DNA from: Novosphingobium pokkalii
GTDB lineage: Bacteria > Pseudomonadota > Alphaproteobacteria > Sphingomonadales > Sphingomonadaceae
NCBI RefSeq assembly: GCF_014652855.1
Contig: NZ_BMZP01000009.1
Coordinates: forward strand, 1-64,000
Direction: 5' to 3'
Length of the DNA: 64,000 bases
Shown: positions 1 to 7,989 of the stretch, piece after piece
Layout of the letters: each line of letters opens with the position of its first letter
Numbering within the stretch: position 1 is the first letter of the stretch
Program-made: the position numbers and the translations under genes
The notes under the pieces: generated by a model
The model's input: the letters and a program-made list of their open reading frames with translations, nothing else
What the model was told of the DNA's origin: nothing
Databases searched by the model: none

Positions 1-55
1 CGCACTGCGGATGCCGCCCCAGCGACCCGCCAATGCATAATCTGCCAAAGTAGTG

Positions 56-1240
56 CTAGGCGGCAAGTTGCGCTGCATCCATCACGCGATTGCGGCCACC
101 ATGCTTGGCGGCATAGAGCGCGCGGTCGGCGGCCTGGACGGTTGCATCCCAGCCCGGGCCGGGCAGGGCCACGGCCGCGTGGCCCAGGCTGATCGTGCAG
201 GACAGCGGCTGGCCATCGGGCAGGGTGAGCGCGGCATCGGCCACCGCCTGGCGCAGCCGCTCGGCCAAGGCCGCGCGCATCTCTACAGCCTCGTCGGCCA
301 GCAGGATCAGGAATTCCTCGCCGCCGATGCGGCCGAGCACGTCGCCGCTGCGCAAGTTCTGCGCCAGCACATCGGCCACCAGCCTCAGCATGGCATCGCC
401 GCTGCCATGGCCATACCGGTCGTTGATATGCTTGAAATGGTCGATATCGATGGCAATCACGCCCACTTTGCCCCGTGCCCGGTTGCAGCGGGCCTCGCCC
501 ATTTGCCACACCACGCGCCGGTTGGCGACGCCGGTCAACGGATCCTGCCGGGCATAGCGGATCAATTCGGCATCCACTTCGCGCTTGATCATCCACAGAT
601 AGCATGGGGTGATCGCCCAGGTGAGCAAGAGCCGCGCGGTCAACCCGAACGCCGATGTCGGATCGTGCCCAACGCCATTTGCGTCGTTGCCCAGCCACCA
701 GGCGATGCGCAGCACCAGCATGACCACCCACGCACCGTGAAACCCGGCCAGGATCAAGGCGATCGGACGCCGCGACGGATCGTTGCAGTGCCACAGTGAA
801 AAGACGGTCGCCATGGTCACGCACGCGCGCAACCCCGCGCCCAACGCAACCATGGCGCGCATGTCCGGGCCGATCCGCGCCACGATCGCCAATTCGGCAA
901 TCGCCATGACGATCGCTGCTGGCAGCACCCAGAATTCTGCCCCGCGCCGATGGAATATGGCATTGAGCGCCAGGAAGTTGGCTATCGTGCCGAGGTCGAG
1001 CAAAGCGTTGCCCCACAAGGCGCCGCTACCTAATCCCGGAATGAAAATAGGCGAAATCAGCACGCCGAAGCCCAGCGCCATCAGCGCATAGCCAGCCGCC
1101 AGGAACATCGCGCCGCGGCGGTCTTCGGGATTGGCGATGCGCAGCGCGGCAAAGACCAGCGCCAGTACCGAGAGCAAGGCGATCAGGCCATTGATGATCA
1201 ACAATGTCCCGGCATCAAGGTATTCGGAAAGCAAAGTCAT
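56..1240 (-). CDS. Membrane-anchored diguanylate cyclase (GGDEF)
   Basis: Makes the second messenger c-di-GMP from two GTP at the inner membrane. The N-terminal half (roughly residues 10-215) is a run of hydrophobic helices, so it is probably a multi-helix membrane sensor. The C-terminal GGDEF domain begins near RQDPLTGVANRR and carries an intact GGEEF active-site loop. An RxxD (RSGD) lies five residues upstream, the usual inhibitory I-site. I chose the ATG at 1240 because GGAG lies 7 bases before it; the frame stays open upstream to 1339, but that extension is Arg/Lys-rich and has no ribosome site. The protein is 394 residues. No EAL domain is present. The input signal is unknown. Confidence 0.9.
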   Translation of the reverse strand: MTLLSEYLDAGTLLIINGLIALLSVLALVFAALRIANPEDRRGAMFLAAGYALMALGFGVLISPIFIPGLGSGALWGNALLDLGTIANFLALNAIFHRRGAEFWVLPAAIVMAIAELAIVARIGPDMRAMVALGAGLRACVTMATVFSLWHCNDPSRRPIALILAGFHGAWVVMLVLRIAWWLGNDANGVGHDPTSAFGLTARLLLTWAITPCYLWMIKREVDAELIRYARQDPLTGVANRRVVWQMGEARCNRARGKVGVIAIDIDHFKHINDRYGHGSGDAMLRLVADVLAQNLRSGDVLGRIGGEEFLILLADEAVEMRAALAERLRQAVADAALTLPDGQPLSCTISLGHAAVALPGPGWDATVQAADRALYAAKHGGRNRVMDAAQLAA

Positions 1241-1529
1241 CGACCAACTCCGCTTGCCCTGGCTCCGTCTTGGTTTGGGAGCGCGCGCCTTGACATCCTC
1301 TACGGCGGCCAAACGATATTCGAGCCGACGATAGGCCATAGCGCTTTTGTTTCAACGGAATGCTAACGACGCAACCGTGCTGGTGCGGTTTTTTACGCGC
1401 AGAAAGCCATGCCTGACACTTTACCCACCACCGACGGTAAAGTGTCACCAATGGCTAATCGACATGGCCGGCCGCGGGATGGCTTGCAGGGGATTCACAA
1501 GAGCATCGCTTTGTGCTTGAAATGTTCGC
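1241..1529. other. Divergent intergenic region
   Basis: These 289 bases separate the minus-strand cyclase and the plus-strand winged-helix gene and must hold both promoters. The one striking element is the 12-bp perfect inverted repeat at 1414-1447, listed separately. I see no convincing small gene here. Confidence 0.6.
1414..1447. repeat. Perfect 12-bp inverted repeat
   Basis: TGACACTTTACC at 1414-1425 is matched exactly by its reverse complement GGTAAAGTGTCA at 1436-1447, with a 10-base spacer. There is no T-run on either side, so an operator or a structured leader is more likely than a terminator. It lies 83 bases before the winged-helix gene and about 174 bases before the cyclase start. 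Confidence 0.7.
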
Positions 1530-2159
1530 ATGTTTCAGCCCGATCTGTTCGCTTCAGACCCGCCCGCCGCCGCGCCTTCGCGCGGGCCGCGGCGCATGCG
1601 CCGGCGCGGTGCGGGCACGGGCGCGGTGGCGGGAGCGGGCAATCCCATCGGCATCAGCCAGCCCGATCGCGACCTTGACCTGCCGGCAGTGCTGGAGCGC
1701 CTGGCCGAAGTTTCCAGCCGGCCGCGTTATACCTTCATGGTGCTCAACCTGATTGCCCGCGCCGCCGGATCGACGGACAGCGCCGGCCCCTACGTGCGCG
1801 AAGGGGGCCAGGCGATCCCGGTGCGTGATTGGCTCAGCGATGCGTTGATCCCGATGGCACAACGCGACGCCCGGCGCCGGGCCGTGGTGGAACAGGTTCG
1901 CGCCGATCTGGCCCGCAAGGGTGCCTTGCCGGTCGATCCGGCGCAGGCCGAACAAGCCGTGGCCAGCGAATTGCGCGACCGGCTGCGCCATTCCGGGCGC
2001 ACCAACGTGAGCCGCGCGGTCTCGGATCTGGTGCGCGCCGGGCTAATCCGGCGCCATTACCAGGGCTATTGCGTCGATCACGAAAATCGCGGGGCGCAGC
2101 GCGAGGCGGTTTATACTATCATACCGTCCGTGAAGCGCGCGCTGGGCAAGGCGGTCTGA
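1530..2159 (+). CDS. Conserved hypothetical protein with C-terminal winged-helix-like region
   Basis: I do not recognise a named family; as I recall, proteins of this type are widespread in sphingomonads. It has 209 residues. The N-terminus is a short Pro/Arg/Gly-rich basic stretch (about residues 10-40), followed by a mostly helical middle. The C-terminal third (TNVSRAVSDLVRAGLIRRHY, then a strand-like QREAVYTI) looks like a winged helix: a recognition helix followed by a two-stranded wing. This suggests DNA binding. The start is uncertain because no good ribosome site precedes the ATG. A strong terminator follows about 50 bases after the stop, so the gene is probably monocistronic. Confidence 0.7.
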   Translation: MFQPDLFASDPPAAAPSRGPRRMRRRGAGTGAVAGAGNPIGISQPDRDLDLPAVLERLAEVSSRPRYTFMVLNLIARAAGSTDSAGPYVREGGQAIPVRDWLSDALIPMAQRDARRRAVVEQVRADLARKGALPVDPAQAEQAVASELRDRLRHSGRTNVSRAVSDLVRAGLIRRHYQGYCVDHENRGAQREAVYTIIPSVKRALGKAV

Positions 2160-2203
2160 ACCGGTTTGGCCGCCAGCCATCACGACACGGGCGGATTTCA
2201 GGC

Positions 2204-2236
2204 AAAAAAAGGGCCAGCCCGAAGGCTGGCCTTTTT
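2204..2236 (+). terminator. Rho-independent terminator, possibly bidirectional
   Basis: An 8-bp perfect stem, GGCCAGCC (2212-2219) and GGCTGGCC (2224-2231), with a CGAA loop, is flanked by seven A (2204-2210) and five T (2232-2236). It ends transcription of the winged-helix gene. Confidence 0.92.
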
Positions 2237-2493
2237 GAGTTTGGGAGAGGATGCCTGAAAGGCCTGCTCCAAATGGGTGATTTCGTGCTATTGCGCAAGT
2301 GCGAAGGAAACAATCCCAGTTGCATTTCACGCAACTCATTTCATGGCTTCATTTAACATAACCTTTATTATGCAATATTCATGGAAAAATAGGTCGCGAT
2401 GAAAAGCACTTACCGTCCGTGCATGGAACGGGCATGATCGCGATGGACCACCTGTGCTGTGCCGGTTGCGGCAATCCCTGGAGTGTACCGATC
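2237..2493. other. AT-richer upstream region of the GH5 gene
   Basis: About 250 bases before the GH5 start. The stretch 2340-2400 is clearly more AT-rich than the surroundings and is the likely promoter zone. No copy of the LacI-type operator seen elsewhere in the window is present, so the GH5 gene may not belong to that regulon. Confidence 0.5.
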
Positions 2494-3558
2494 ATGTCTC
2501 TTGCCACGCTGCGCCATTCCTGGCTGAGCCGGATCACGAGTTGCGCCGGTTTTCTCGCTTTGGCGGTCACGCCCATGCCGGCCCAGGCCAAGGCTCGACC
2601 GCGCGCCCCCAAAGCGCCGATTTCGCTGCCGGTCGGTGCCTGCATCAATCTGGGCAACCATCTCGACATGGCGCGTGGCGGTGAAATCAGGAGCAACCGC
2701 CTGACCCCGGCGGATTTCGCCCGGATCAAGGCCGCCGGGTTCGAGACCGTGCGCCTGCCGGTCAACTGGTCGAGCCACAGCGCATCCACCCCGCCTTATG
2801 CGATCGATACCGCCTGGCTGGCACGCGTGGATCAGGTGGTGGATGGTGCGCTGGATGCCGGGTTGAAAGTCATCCTCAACAGCCACAATTTCGATCCCGT
2901 GAACGAAGACCCCGCCGCGGCCGCACCCTGGCTCGCCGCCGTGTGGCAGCAACTGGGCGATCACTATGCCACGCGCCCGCGCAGCCGGCTGTGGTTCGAG
3001 ATCGAGAACGAGCCCAACCACGCGCTGACCAACGCCAACCTGATGGCCACGTTCGCGCCGGCGCTGGCCGCGATCCGCCGGCACAATCCGGATCGGCCGG
3101 TGATCATCGGCGGCGAACACTGGAGCGGCGTGGACTCGCTGGCCACGCTGAACCTGCCGGCCGATCCGCAGGTCTGGCCGACGTTCCACTATTACGACCC
3201 GTTCGATTTCACCCACCAGGGCGCCTCGTGGGTCTCCCCTTCCCCGCCGCTTGGCCGCGCGTTCGGATCGGACAGCGACAGGGAACGCCTGGCGCAGAAC
3301 GTGGCGAAAGTGCGCGCCTACAGCCTGCGCACCGGCAAGATCCCGCTAATGGGCGAAACCGGCGCCTATGAATCGATCCCCGGCCCGCAGCGCGCCGCCT
3401 ATTATCGCGCCGTGTTCCAGGCCTTCCGCCCGGCCGGCGTACCGATCTGCGTCTGGGCCTATGTCAACACGTTTCCGTTCTACGACGCCAAGCAGGGGCA
3501 ATGGAAACCCGGCATGCTTGGCGCCATCGGACTGCACGAACCAGCGGCCCGGCACTGA
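2494..3558 (+). CDS. Secreted GH5-family endoglucanase-like hydrolase
   Basis: A glycoside hydrolase of clan GH-A, probably cutting beta-glucan-type polysaccharide (cellulose, glucomannan or xyloglucan). From the ATG at 2494 it has 354 residues with a signal peptide ending near the PAQA motif (about residue 32). Family 5 features are the NEP motif at residues 172-174 with acid/base Glu173, the HYY segment near residue 230 and the nucleophile Glu286 in GETGAY. I prefer this start because it opens directly into the signal peptide; an upstream ATG at 2419 would add a non-hydrophobic leader. It converges on the sugar porter gene with only 23 bases between them. It could supply backbone cleavage to the xyloglucan locus, but substrate cannot be read from sequence. 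Confidence 0.88.
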   Translation: MSLATLRHSWLSRITSCAGFLALAVTPMPAQAKARPRAPKAPISLPVGACINLGNHLDMARGGEIRSNRLTPADFARIKAAGFETVRLPVNWSSHSASTPPYAIDTAWLARVDQVVDGALDAGLKVILNSHNFDPVNEDPAAAAPWLAAVWQQLGDHYATRPRSRLWFEIENEPNHALTNANLMATFAPALAAIRRHNPDRPVIIGGEHWSGVDSLATLNLPADPQVWPTFHYYDPFDFTHQGASWVSPSPPLGRAFGSDSDRERLAQNVAKVRAYSLRTGKIPLMGETGAYESIPGPQRAAYYRAVFQAFRPAGVPICVWAYVNTFPFYDAKQGQWKPGMLGAIGLHEPAARH

Positions 3559-3581
3559 CGCCGGGCCACGGGCCGCAAGGT

Positions 3582-4994
3582 TCAACCCTGCATCTGTTCC
3601 AGGGTAACGCCCTTGGTTTCCTTGACCATGGCGCGCACGAAGACGAACGACACCGCCGCTGCGGCGGCATAGAACGAATAGGTGATCGCCAGCCCCGGCG
3701 AGACCACCAGCGCCGGAAAGCTGACCGAAATCGCCGCGTTGGCGATCCACTGGGCAAAGCCGGACACCGCCAGGCCCGAGCCACGGATCTGGTTGGGGAA
3801 CATTTCGCCGAGCATGACCCACATGATCGGGCCCCAGCTCATGTTGAAGAACACGACATAGGCATTGGCAGCAAACAGCGCGATCACGCCGTTGCTGCCC
3901 GGCAGCGTCACGCCGCCATCGGCCCCGTGCACCGCCGTGGAAAAGGCCCAGGCGACAATACCCAGCGTCACCGCCATGCCCGCCGAACCGATCAGCAACA
4001 AAGGCTTGCGCCCGACGCGATCGACCAGCAGCAGCGTGGCGAGGCACCCGGCGATGGAAACCACGCCCGACAGGATATTGGTCTGCAAGGCGTAGTTTTC
4101 GGAAAAGCCGACCGCCTGCCACAGCGTGGCACCGTAATAGAACACCACGTTGATGCCGACGAGCTGCTGGAACACGGCCAGGCCAATGCCGGTCCAGACG
4201 ATCGGGCGGATGCGGCCGGTGGCGCGGTCGATCAGGTCGGACAGCTTGGGGCGATGATGATCGGCCGCCAGGCTTTCGCGGATTTCGCCAACGATCCGCG
4301 TGGCACTGGCCGTGCCGAGCAGGCGGGTGAGCACGGCATGGGCACCGCTTTCATCCCCCTTGGCCACCAGATAGCGCGGGCTTTCGGGAATGCCGAGCAG
4401 CGCCACGAAATAGATAGCCGCCGGCAGCGCCTGGAGCCAGAACATCCAGCGCCAGGCCGGTTGCCCGGCCCAAAGGATCGCGGTCGATTCCCCGGCGACA
4501 TGGGCCAGGATATAGTTGACCACAAAGGCGCCGGTCAGCCCGGTGATGATCATCACCTGCTGCACGCTCGACAGGCGCCCGCGCACATTGGCCGGCACCA
4601 CTTCGGAGATATAGACCGGAGAGATCACGCTCGCCGCGCCAACGCCCAGGCCGCCGATGATGCGCGCAAAGATGAACACGGCCGAAGAGCCGGCCGCCCC
4701 GGCCAGGATCGCGCTGACCAGGAACAGCAGCGCCGCCAGCTTCATCACGCCACGGCGGCCGATATTGTCGGCCAGGCGCCCGGCGCCGAACGCCCCGATC
4801 GACGAGCCGACCAGAATGGCGCCGACATTGATGCCGATGCCCACCTTGCCCAGATCGAACGCCGCTTCCAGCCCCTTTTGCGTGCCGTTGATCACGCCTG
4901 AATCATAGCCGAACATGAAGCCGCCGATGGTGGCCACGGCCACGATCGCGCCGATCAGGCGCATGTTGACTGCGCCCCCTGCCGTCTCGTCCAT
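3582..4994 (-). CDS. xylE: MFS sugar porter, probable D-xylose:H+ symporter
   Basis: Inner-membrane uptake of a monosaccharide, most likely D-xylose, driven by protons. The 470-residue protein has the sugar-porter family signatures: GRRGVMK after the second helix, PESPRYL at the end of the N-terminal half, DRVGRKPLL in the second half, PNQIRGSG, and a C-terminal VKETKG. Twelve helices are expected. The start at 4994 has GAGAGGG 4-5 bases upstream. It is the last gene of the xylX-xylB-xylC operon, 23 bases after xylC. Caulobacter also has a sugar porter serving its xyl genes, which supports the symbol; the exact sugar is inferred from context. Confidence 0.85.
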   Translation of the reverse strand: MDETAGGAVNMRLIGAIVAVATIGGFMFGYDSGVINGTQKGLEAAFDLGKVGIGINVGAILVGSSIGAFGAGRLADNIGRRGVMKLAALLFLVSAILAGAAGSSAVFIFARIIGGLGVGAASVISPVYISEVVPANVRGRLSSVQQVMIITGLTGAFVVNYILAHVAGESTAILWAGQPAWRWMFWLQALPAAIYFVALLGIPESPRYLVAKGDESGAHAVLTRLLGTASATRIVGEIRESLAADHHRPKLSDLIDRATGRIRPIVWTGIGLAVFQQLVGINVVFYYGATLWQAVGFSENYALQTNILSGVVSIAGCLATLLLVDRVGRKPLLLIGSAGMAVTLGIVAWAFSTAVHGADGGVTLPGSNGVIALFAANAYVVFFNMSWGPIMWVMLGEMFPNQIRGSGLAVSGFAQWIANAAISVSFPALVVSPGLAITYSFYAAAAAVSFVFVRAMVKETKGVTLEQMQG

Positions 4995-5017
4995 TGTTCC
5001 CTCTCCCATATCTCGTT

Positions 5018-5902
5018 CTAAACCTTGGCCAGATGGCCCGGTAATCCGGCGACACCCGGATCGAAGGCAAACAGCGCCCCGGCCAAGGGCTGCGCCGCGC
5101 GCTCCGCCGCGTTCAGGCCTTTGGTGGCGGTGGTGGCATAGGCAGTGCGCAAGTCCGGCCCGCCGAATGCGATCTTGGTGACGTTCGCCACGGGAAATGG
5201 AACGGCGCCGATCAATTTTCCCGCAGGGTCATAGCAGCGCACGCCCCAGCCCGCGAACAGGCCCACCCACAGGCAGCCATCGGCGTCCACCACCGGGCCA
5301 TCGGGATAGCCCGCGCCGTCCTCGATCTCGGCAAACAGCCGCGTTGCCGTCACACGCCCCGCCTCGATCGTGCTGGCCCAGATGCGACGGCCCAGCGTAT
5401 CGTGGTGATAGAGCGTGGTGCCATCGGGCGAAAAGGCCGGGCCATTGGTGATCGAAACCGACGGCAAGCCGCTGTCGACACAGCCCTGCGCATCGAGGCG
5501 ATAGATCAACCCACTGTCGGCCGCTTCGGCATCGTCCATCGAACCGAGCCACACCGCGCCATCGGCCGCAACCGTGGCATCGTTCAGGCGATTGCCCGGT
5601 ACGTGCGCCTCTGGCGCGACGACCAAGGCGAAATCGCCCGTTGCCGGATCGAAGCGATGCACCCCGCTCTGGAGCCCGGCGAGCAGGCCACCATCGGCAC
5701 AGGGCAGCACCCAGCCGATCTGGGCCGGCGCGGTCCAGGTGGCCGTGGCGCCAGTTTCCGGCACAAAGCGGTGGATCGCCGGGGCCTTGATGTCCACGAA
5801 CCAGAGCGCCGCATCGCGCGCCACCCACACCGGGCCTTCGCCCAGGGTGGCGCCCAACGGCCAGACCGGTTCCGGACTTGCGCCGGGAAGGGTCAGCGCC
5901 AT
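5018..5902 (-). CDS. xylC: D-xylonolactonase (SMP-30/gluconolactonase family)
   Basis: Hydrolyses D-xylono-lactone to D-xylonate, step two of the Weimberg pathway, in the cytoplasm. The 294-residue protein is a six-bladed propeller of the SMP-30 family. Visible metal and active-site motifs are GEGPVW near the N-terminus, the Asn of GNRLND, and FSPDGTTLYHHD. The ATG at 5902 lies inside the last codons of xylB (10-base overlap), so translation is probably coupled. The frame stays open far upstream, but that part is a shadow of xylB. The sequence resembles Caulobacter XylC and the gene order agrees. Related lactonases act on other sugars, so the substrate call leans on the neighbouring xylB. Confidence 0.87.
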   Translation of the reverse strand: MALTLPGASPEPVWPLGATLGEGPVWVARDAALWFVDIKAPAIHRFVPETGATATWTAPAQIGWVLPCADGGLLAGLQSGVHRFDPATGDFALVVAPEAHVPGNRLNDATVAADGAVWLGSMDDAEAADSGLIYRLDAQGCVDSGLPSVSITNGPAFSPDGTTLYHHDTLGRRIWASTIEAGRVTATRLFAEIEDGAGYPDGPVVDADGCLWVGLFAGWGVRCYDPAGKLIGAVPFPVANVTKIAFGGPDLRTAYATTATKGLNAAERAAQPLAGALFAFDPGVAGLPGHLAKV

Positions 5903-6708
5903 CCCGCGTCCACCCAATATTCGTGGCCGGTGATCAGTCGCGCATCGTCCGAGGCCAGGAACAGCGCCAGCGCAGCGACGTCGGCCGGAACCAGGCGCCC
6001 ATCGAGGCACTGCGACGCCACGATCTCGGCCTCGCCCTCGGGCGTGTACCATTGCTCCTGGCGCGGCGTCTTGACGTTGCCGGGAATGATCGCGGTGACC
6101 CTGATGTTGTCGCGGCCCAGCTCGCGCGCCAGGCCGCGCGTCAACCCTTCGATCGCCGCCTTCGCGGTCTGGTAGATCACCAGATCGGGCAGACCGAGAT
6201 GCCAACTGATCGACCCGAGGTTGATCACCGCGCCACCGCCGGCGCGCTTCATCGCCGGCACGGCAGCCTGCGTCACGAAGAACTGGTGCTTGAGATTGAC
6301 CGCCATGCGCTCGTCCCAATAGGCGGGCGTAACCTCTTCCACGCTGTGGCGATCGTCGTTGCCGGCATTGTTGATCACCACGTCGATGCCGCCCAGATGC
6401 GCTTCGGCGCGCGCAATGACGGCGGCAATCGCGCCGGAATCGCGCAAGTCGCATTCCAGGAACAGCGGCGCGGGCGCATCGCCCTGCGCCAGCCTCGCCG
6501 CGACGGCTTCGCCCTGATCCACCGCAATGTCGCAGAACACGACGCGCGCGCCCTGGCCCACGAACGCTTCGACCAGGCCTTCGCCAATGCCGCTGCCGCC
6601 GCCGCTGATGAACACCCGCTTGCCCGCCAGGCTGGGATAGATTGCACGGCCGGCGCTTTCACCCGCCACGGGTGCGCGGGCCGCTGCTGCGTCGATCACC
6701 CCGCTCAT
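5893..6708 (-). CDS. xylB: D-xylose 1-dehydrogenase (SDR family)
   Basis: Oxidises D-xylose to D-xylonolactone with NAD+, step one of the Weimberg pathway. The 271-residue protein is a classical short-chain dehydrogenase: GGGSGIG cofactor loop, NNAGNDDRH, catalytic Ser in GSISWHLGL and YQTAK as the Tyr-x3-Lys pair. It closely resembles Caulobacter crescentus XylB as I remember it, including GSISWHLGL, the QEQWYTPEGEAEIV segment and the C-terminal GHEYWVDAGWR. About 20 extra N-terminal residues precede IYPSLAGKR. Its ATG overlaps the xylX stop by four bases (ATGA), and its own end overlaps xylC by ten bases, so the three genes form one tight transcript. Confidence 0.93.
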   Translation of the reverse strand: MSGVIDAAAARAPVAGESAGRAIYPSLAGKRVFISGGGSGIGEGLVEAFVGQGARVVFCDIAVDQGEAVAARLAQGDAPAPLFLECDLRDSGAIAAVIARAEAHLGGIDVVINNAGNDDRHSVEEVTPAYWDERMAVNLKHQFFVTQAAVPAMKRAGGGAVINLGSISWHLGLPDLVIYQTAKAAIEGLTRGLARELGRDNIRVTAIIPGNVKTPRQEQWYTPEGEAEIVASQCLDGRLVPADVAALALFLASDDARLITGHEYWVDAGWR

Positions 6709-7835
6709 GCCGCGTTACCCAGCAGGCCGCGCGCGGCCAGATTGGCGAAGAACCCGCCGATGCCCATGGTCCAGGGCGTGGCCTGCGGGCAGGTGACGAC
6801 AGTGTTGACCAGCTTGCCCAGGCGCGGCGTAGCGATCGTCACCACGTCTCCCACCTTGTGGGTAAAACCCCGGCCGGGATCGTCGCGATCCTGCACGGGG
6901 GCGAACAGCGTGCCCAGGAACAGGGCAAAGCCATCGGGATACTGATGCTCGCTCAGCGTCTGGCGGACCAGATCGAGCGGATCGCGGCTGATCTGGTTCA
7001 TGCTCGAATGGCCTTCCAGGCGATAGCCATCGGTGCCTTCGATCAGCAGGTCGACTTCGGCCTGGCGCACATCGTCCAGCGTGAAACCCTCATCGAACAG
7101 GCGCACCAGCGGCCCAAGCGAGCACGAGGCGTTGTTGTCCTTGGCCTTGCCCAGCAGCAGCGCGCTGCGCCCTTCGATGTCGCGCAAGTTGACGTCATTG
7201 CCCAGCGTCGCGCCGACCACGGCGCCGCCGGCATCGACCAGAAGGACCACTTCGGGTTCGGGATTGTTCCAGGTGGAATCGCTGCGCACGCCGATCTCGG
7301 CCAGCGGGCCGACGGTGGCCAGCACCGGCGCTTTGGTAAAGACTTCGGCGTAAGGCCCGATCGCCACTTCGAGATACTGCGACCAGAGGCTATCCTCGAT
7401 CAACAAAGCCTTGAGCGCTTCGGCTTCGGCCGAGCCGGGCACCACCGAGCGGATCGAACCGCCCACACGATCCTCGATGCGGGCGCGGATTTCCTGCGCC
7501 TTGCCGGCATCACCGCGCGCGCGTTCCTCGATCACCCGCTCCAGCGTGGACGTGGCGAAGGTGACGCCGCAGGCTTTCACGCATTGCAGGTCGACCGGGC
7601 TGAGCAGCGGCTGTTCGAGCGAATCGAGCCGCCCCAGCGCCACCCCGGCCGCGGCATTGAGCGGCAACTTTTCAACCAGTTGGGACACAGTCGGCGCCAC
7701 GCGCGACATGTCGTAGGCGACGCCGCCTTCGACAAGAATCGGGCTCGGCCCGGCCGGCGTTTCCACCCGCCCCAGGAATCGCCCGGATTCCCAGTCTGCC
7801 GGCAGCAGCGCTGCGATGGATGAAACCCCGTCCAT
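6705..7835 (-). CDS. xylX: 2-keto-3-deoxy-D-xylonate dehydratase
   Basis: Dehydrates 2-keto-3-deoxy-xylonate to alpha-ketoglutarate semialdehyde in the Weimberg pathway. The 376-residue protein belongs to the fumarylacetoacetase-like fold. The stretches CVKACGVTFATSTLERVIEE, WSQYLEVAIGP, NNPEPEVVLL, GNDVNLRDIEGRSALLL and SEHQYPDGFALFLGT match Caulobacter XylX as I recall it. The start at 7835 is set by GGAGAAGGAA directly upstream; the open frame reaches 8228, but that part has no family similarity. It is the first gene of the xylX-xylB-xylC-porter operon. The remaining pathway genes, xylD (xylonate dehydratase) and xylA (semialdehyde dehydrogenase), are not in the window. Confidence 0.92.
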   Translation of the reverse strand: MDGVSSIAALLPADWESGRFLGRVETPAGPSPILVEGGVAYDMSRVAPTVSQLVEKLPLNAAAGVALGRLDSLEQPLLSPVDLQCVKACGVTFATSTLERVIEERARGDAGKAQEIRARIEDRVGGSIRSVVPGSAEAEALKALLIEDSLWSQYLEVAIGPYAEVFTKAPVLATVGPLAEIGVRSDSTWNNPEPEVVLLVDAGGAVVGATLGNDVNLRDIEGRSALLLGKAKDNNASCSLGPLVRLFDEGFTLDDVRQAEVDLLIEGTDGYRLEGHSSMNQISRDPLDLVRQTLSEHQYPDGFALFLGTLFAPVQDRDDPGRGFTHKVGDVVTIATPRLGKLVNTVVTCPQATPWTMGIGGFFANLAARGLLGNAA

Positions 7836-7874
7836 TTCCTTCTCCCCAACCCTCGGGCATTCATTGACAAATTC

Positions 7875-7888
7875 TGATAGCGCTACCA
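7875..7888. promoter_or_regulatory. LacI-type operator between xylX and the GH35 gene
   Basis: TGATAGCGCTACCA is a near-perfect 14-bp palindrome centred on GCGC. It lies in the 154-base divergent region between xylX (start 7835) and the beta-galactosidase gene (start 7990) and overlaps the proposed -10 of xylX. It matches the other operators at 18253, 26151 and 30632 and resembles the XylR box of Xanthomonas and Caulobacter. Confidence 0.85.
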
Positions 7889-7912
7889 TCATGCAAACCC
7901 ATCGACTGTCAA
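7884..7912 (-). promoter_or_regulatory. Predicted xylX promoter
   Basis: On the minus strand, TTGACA (complement of 7907-7912) is followed by a 17-base spacer and ATGGTA (complement of 7884-7889) as -10. The -35 is perfect and the -10 is weak. The LacI-type operator covers the -10, so a bound repressor would block RNA polymerase. Confidence 0.6.
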
Positions 7913-7989
7913 GTGGTTTTGGCGTGGCGATACACAAAATAGATCGCATGTTCCAATCTTGGCGCCAGCATGCCGCCCCGGAGACCGCC

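Noticed and set aside
1..55. A gene at the left edge
   Set aside because: Only 55 bases precede the cyclase stop and no supported frame is visible.
5018..6454. A 478-codon frame suggesting an xylB-xylC fusion
   Set aside because: The first ~180 codons are xylB read in the wrong frame; the true xylC start overlaps the xylB end by ten bases.
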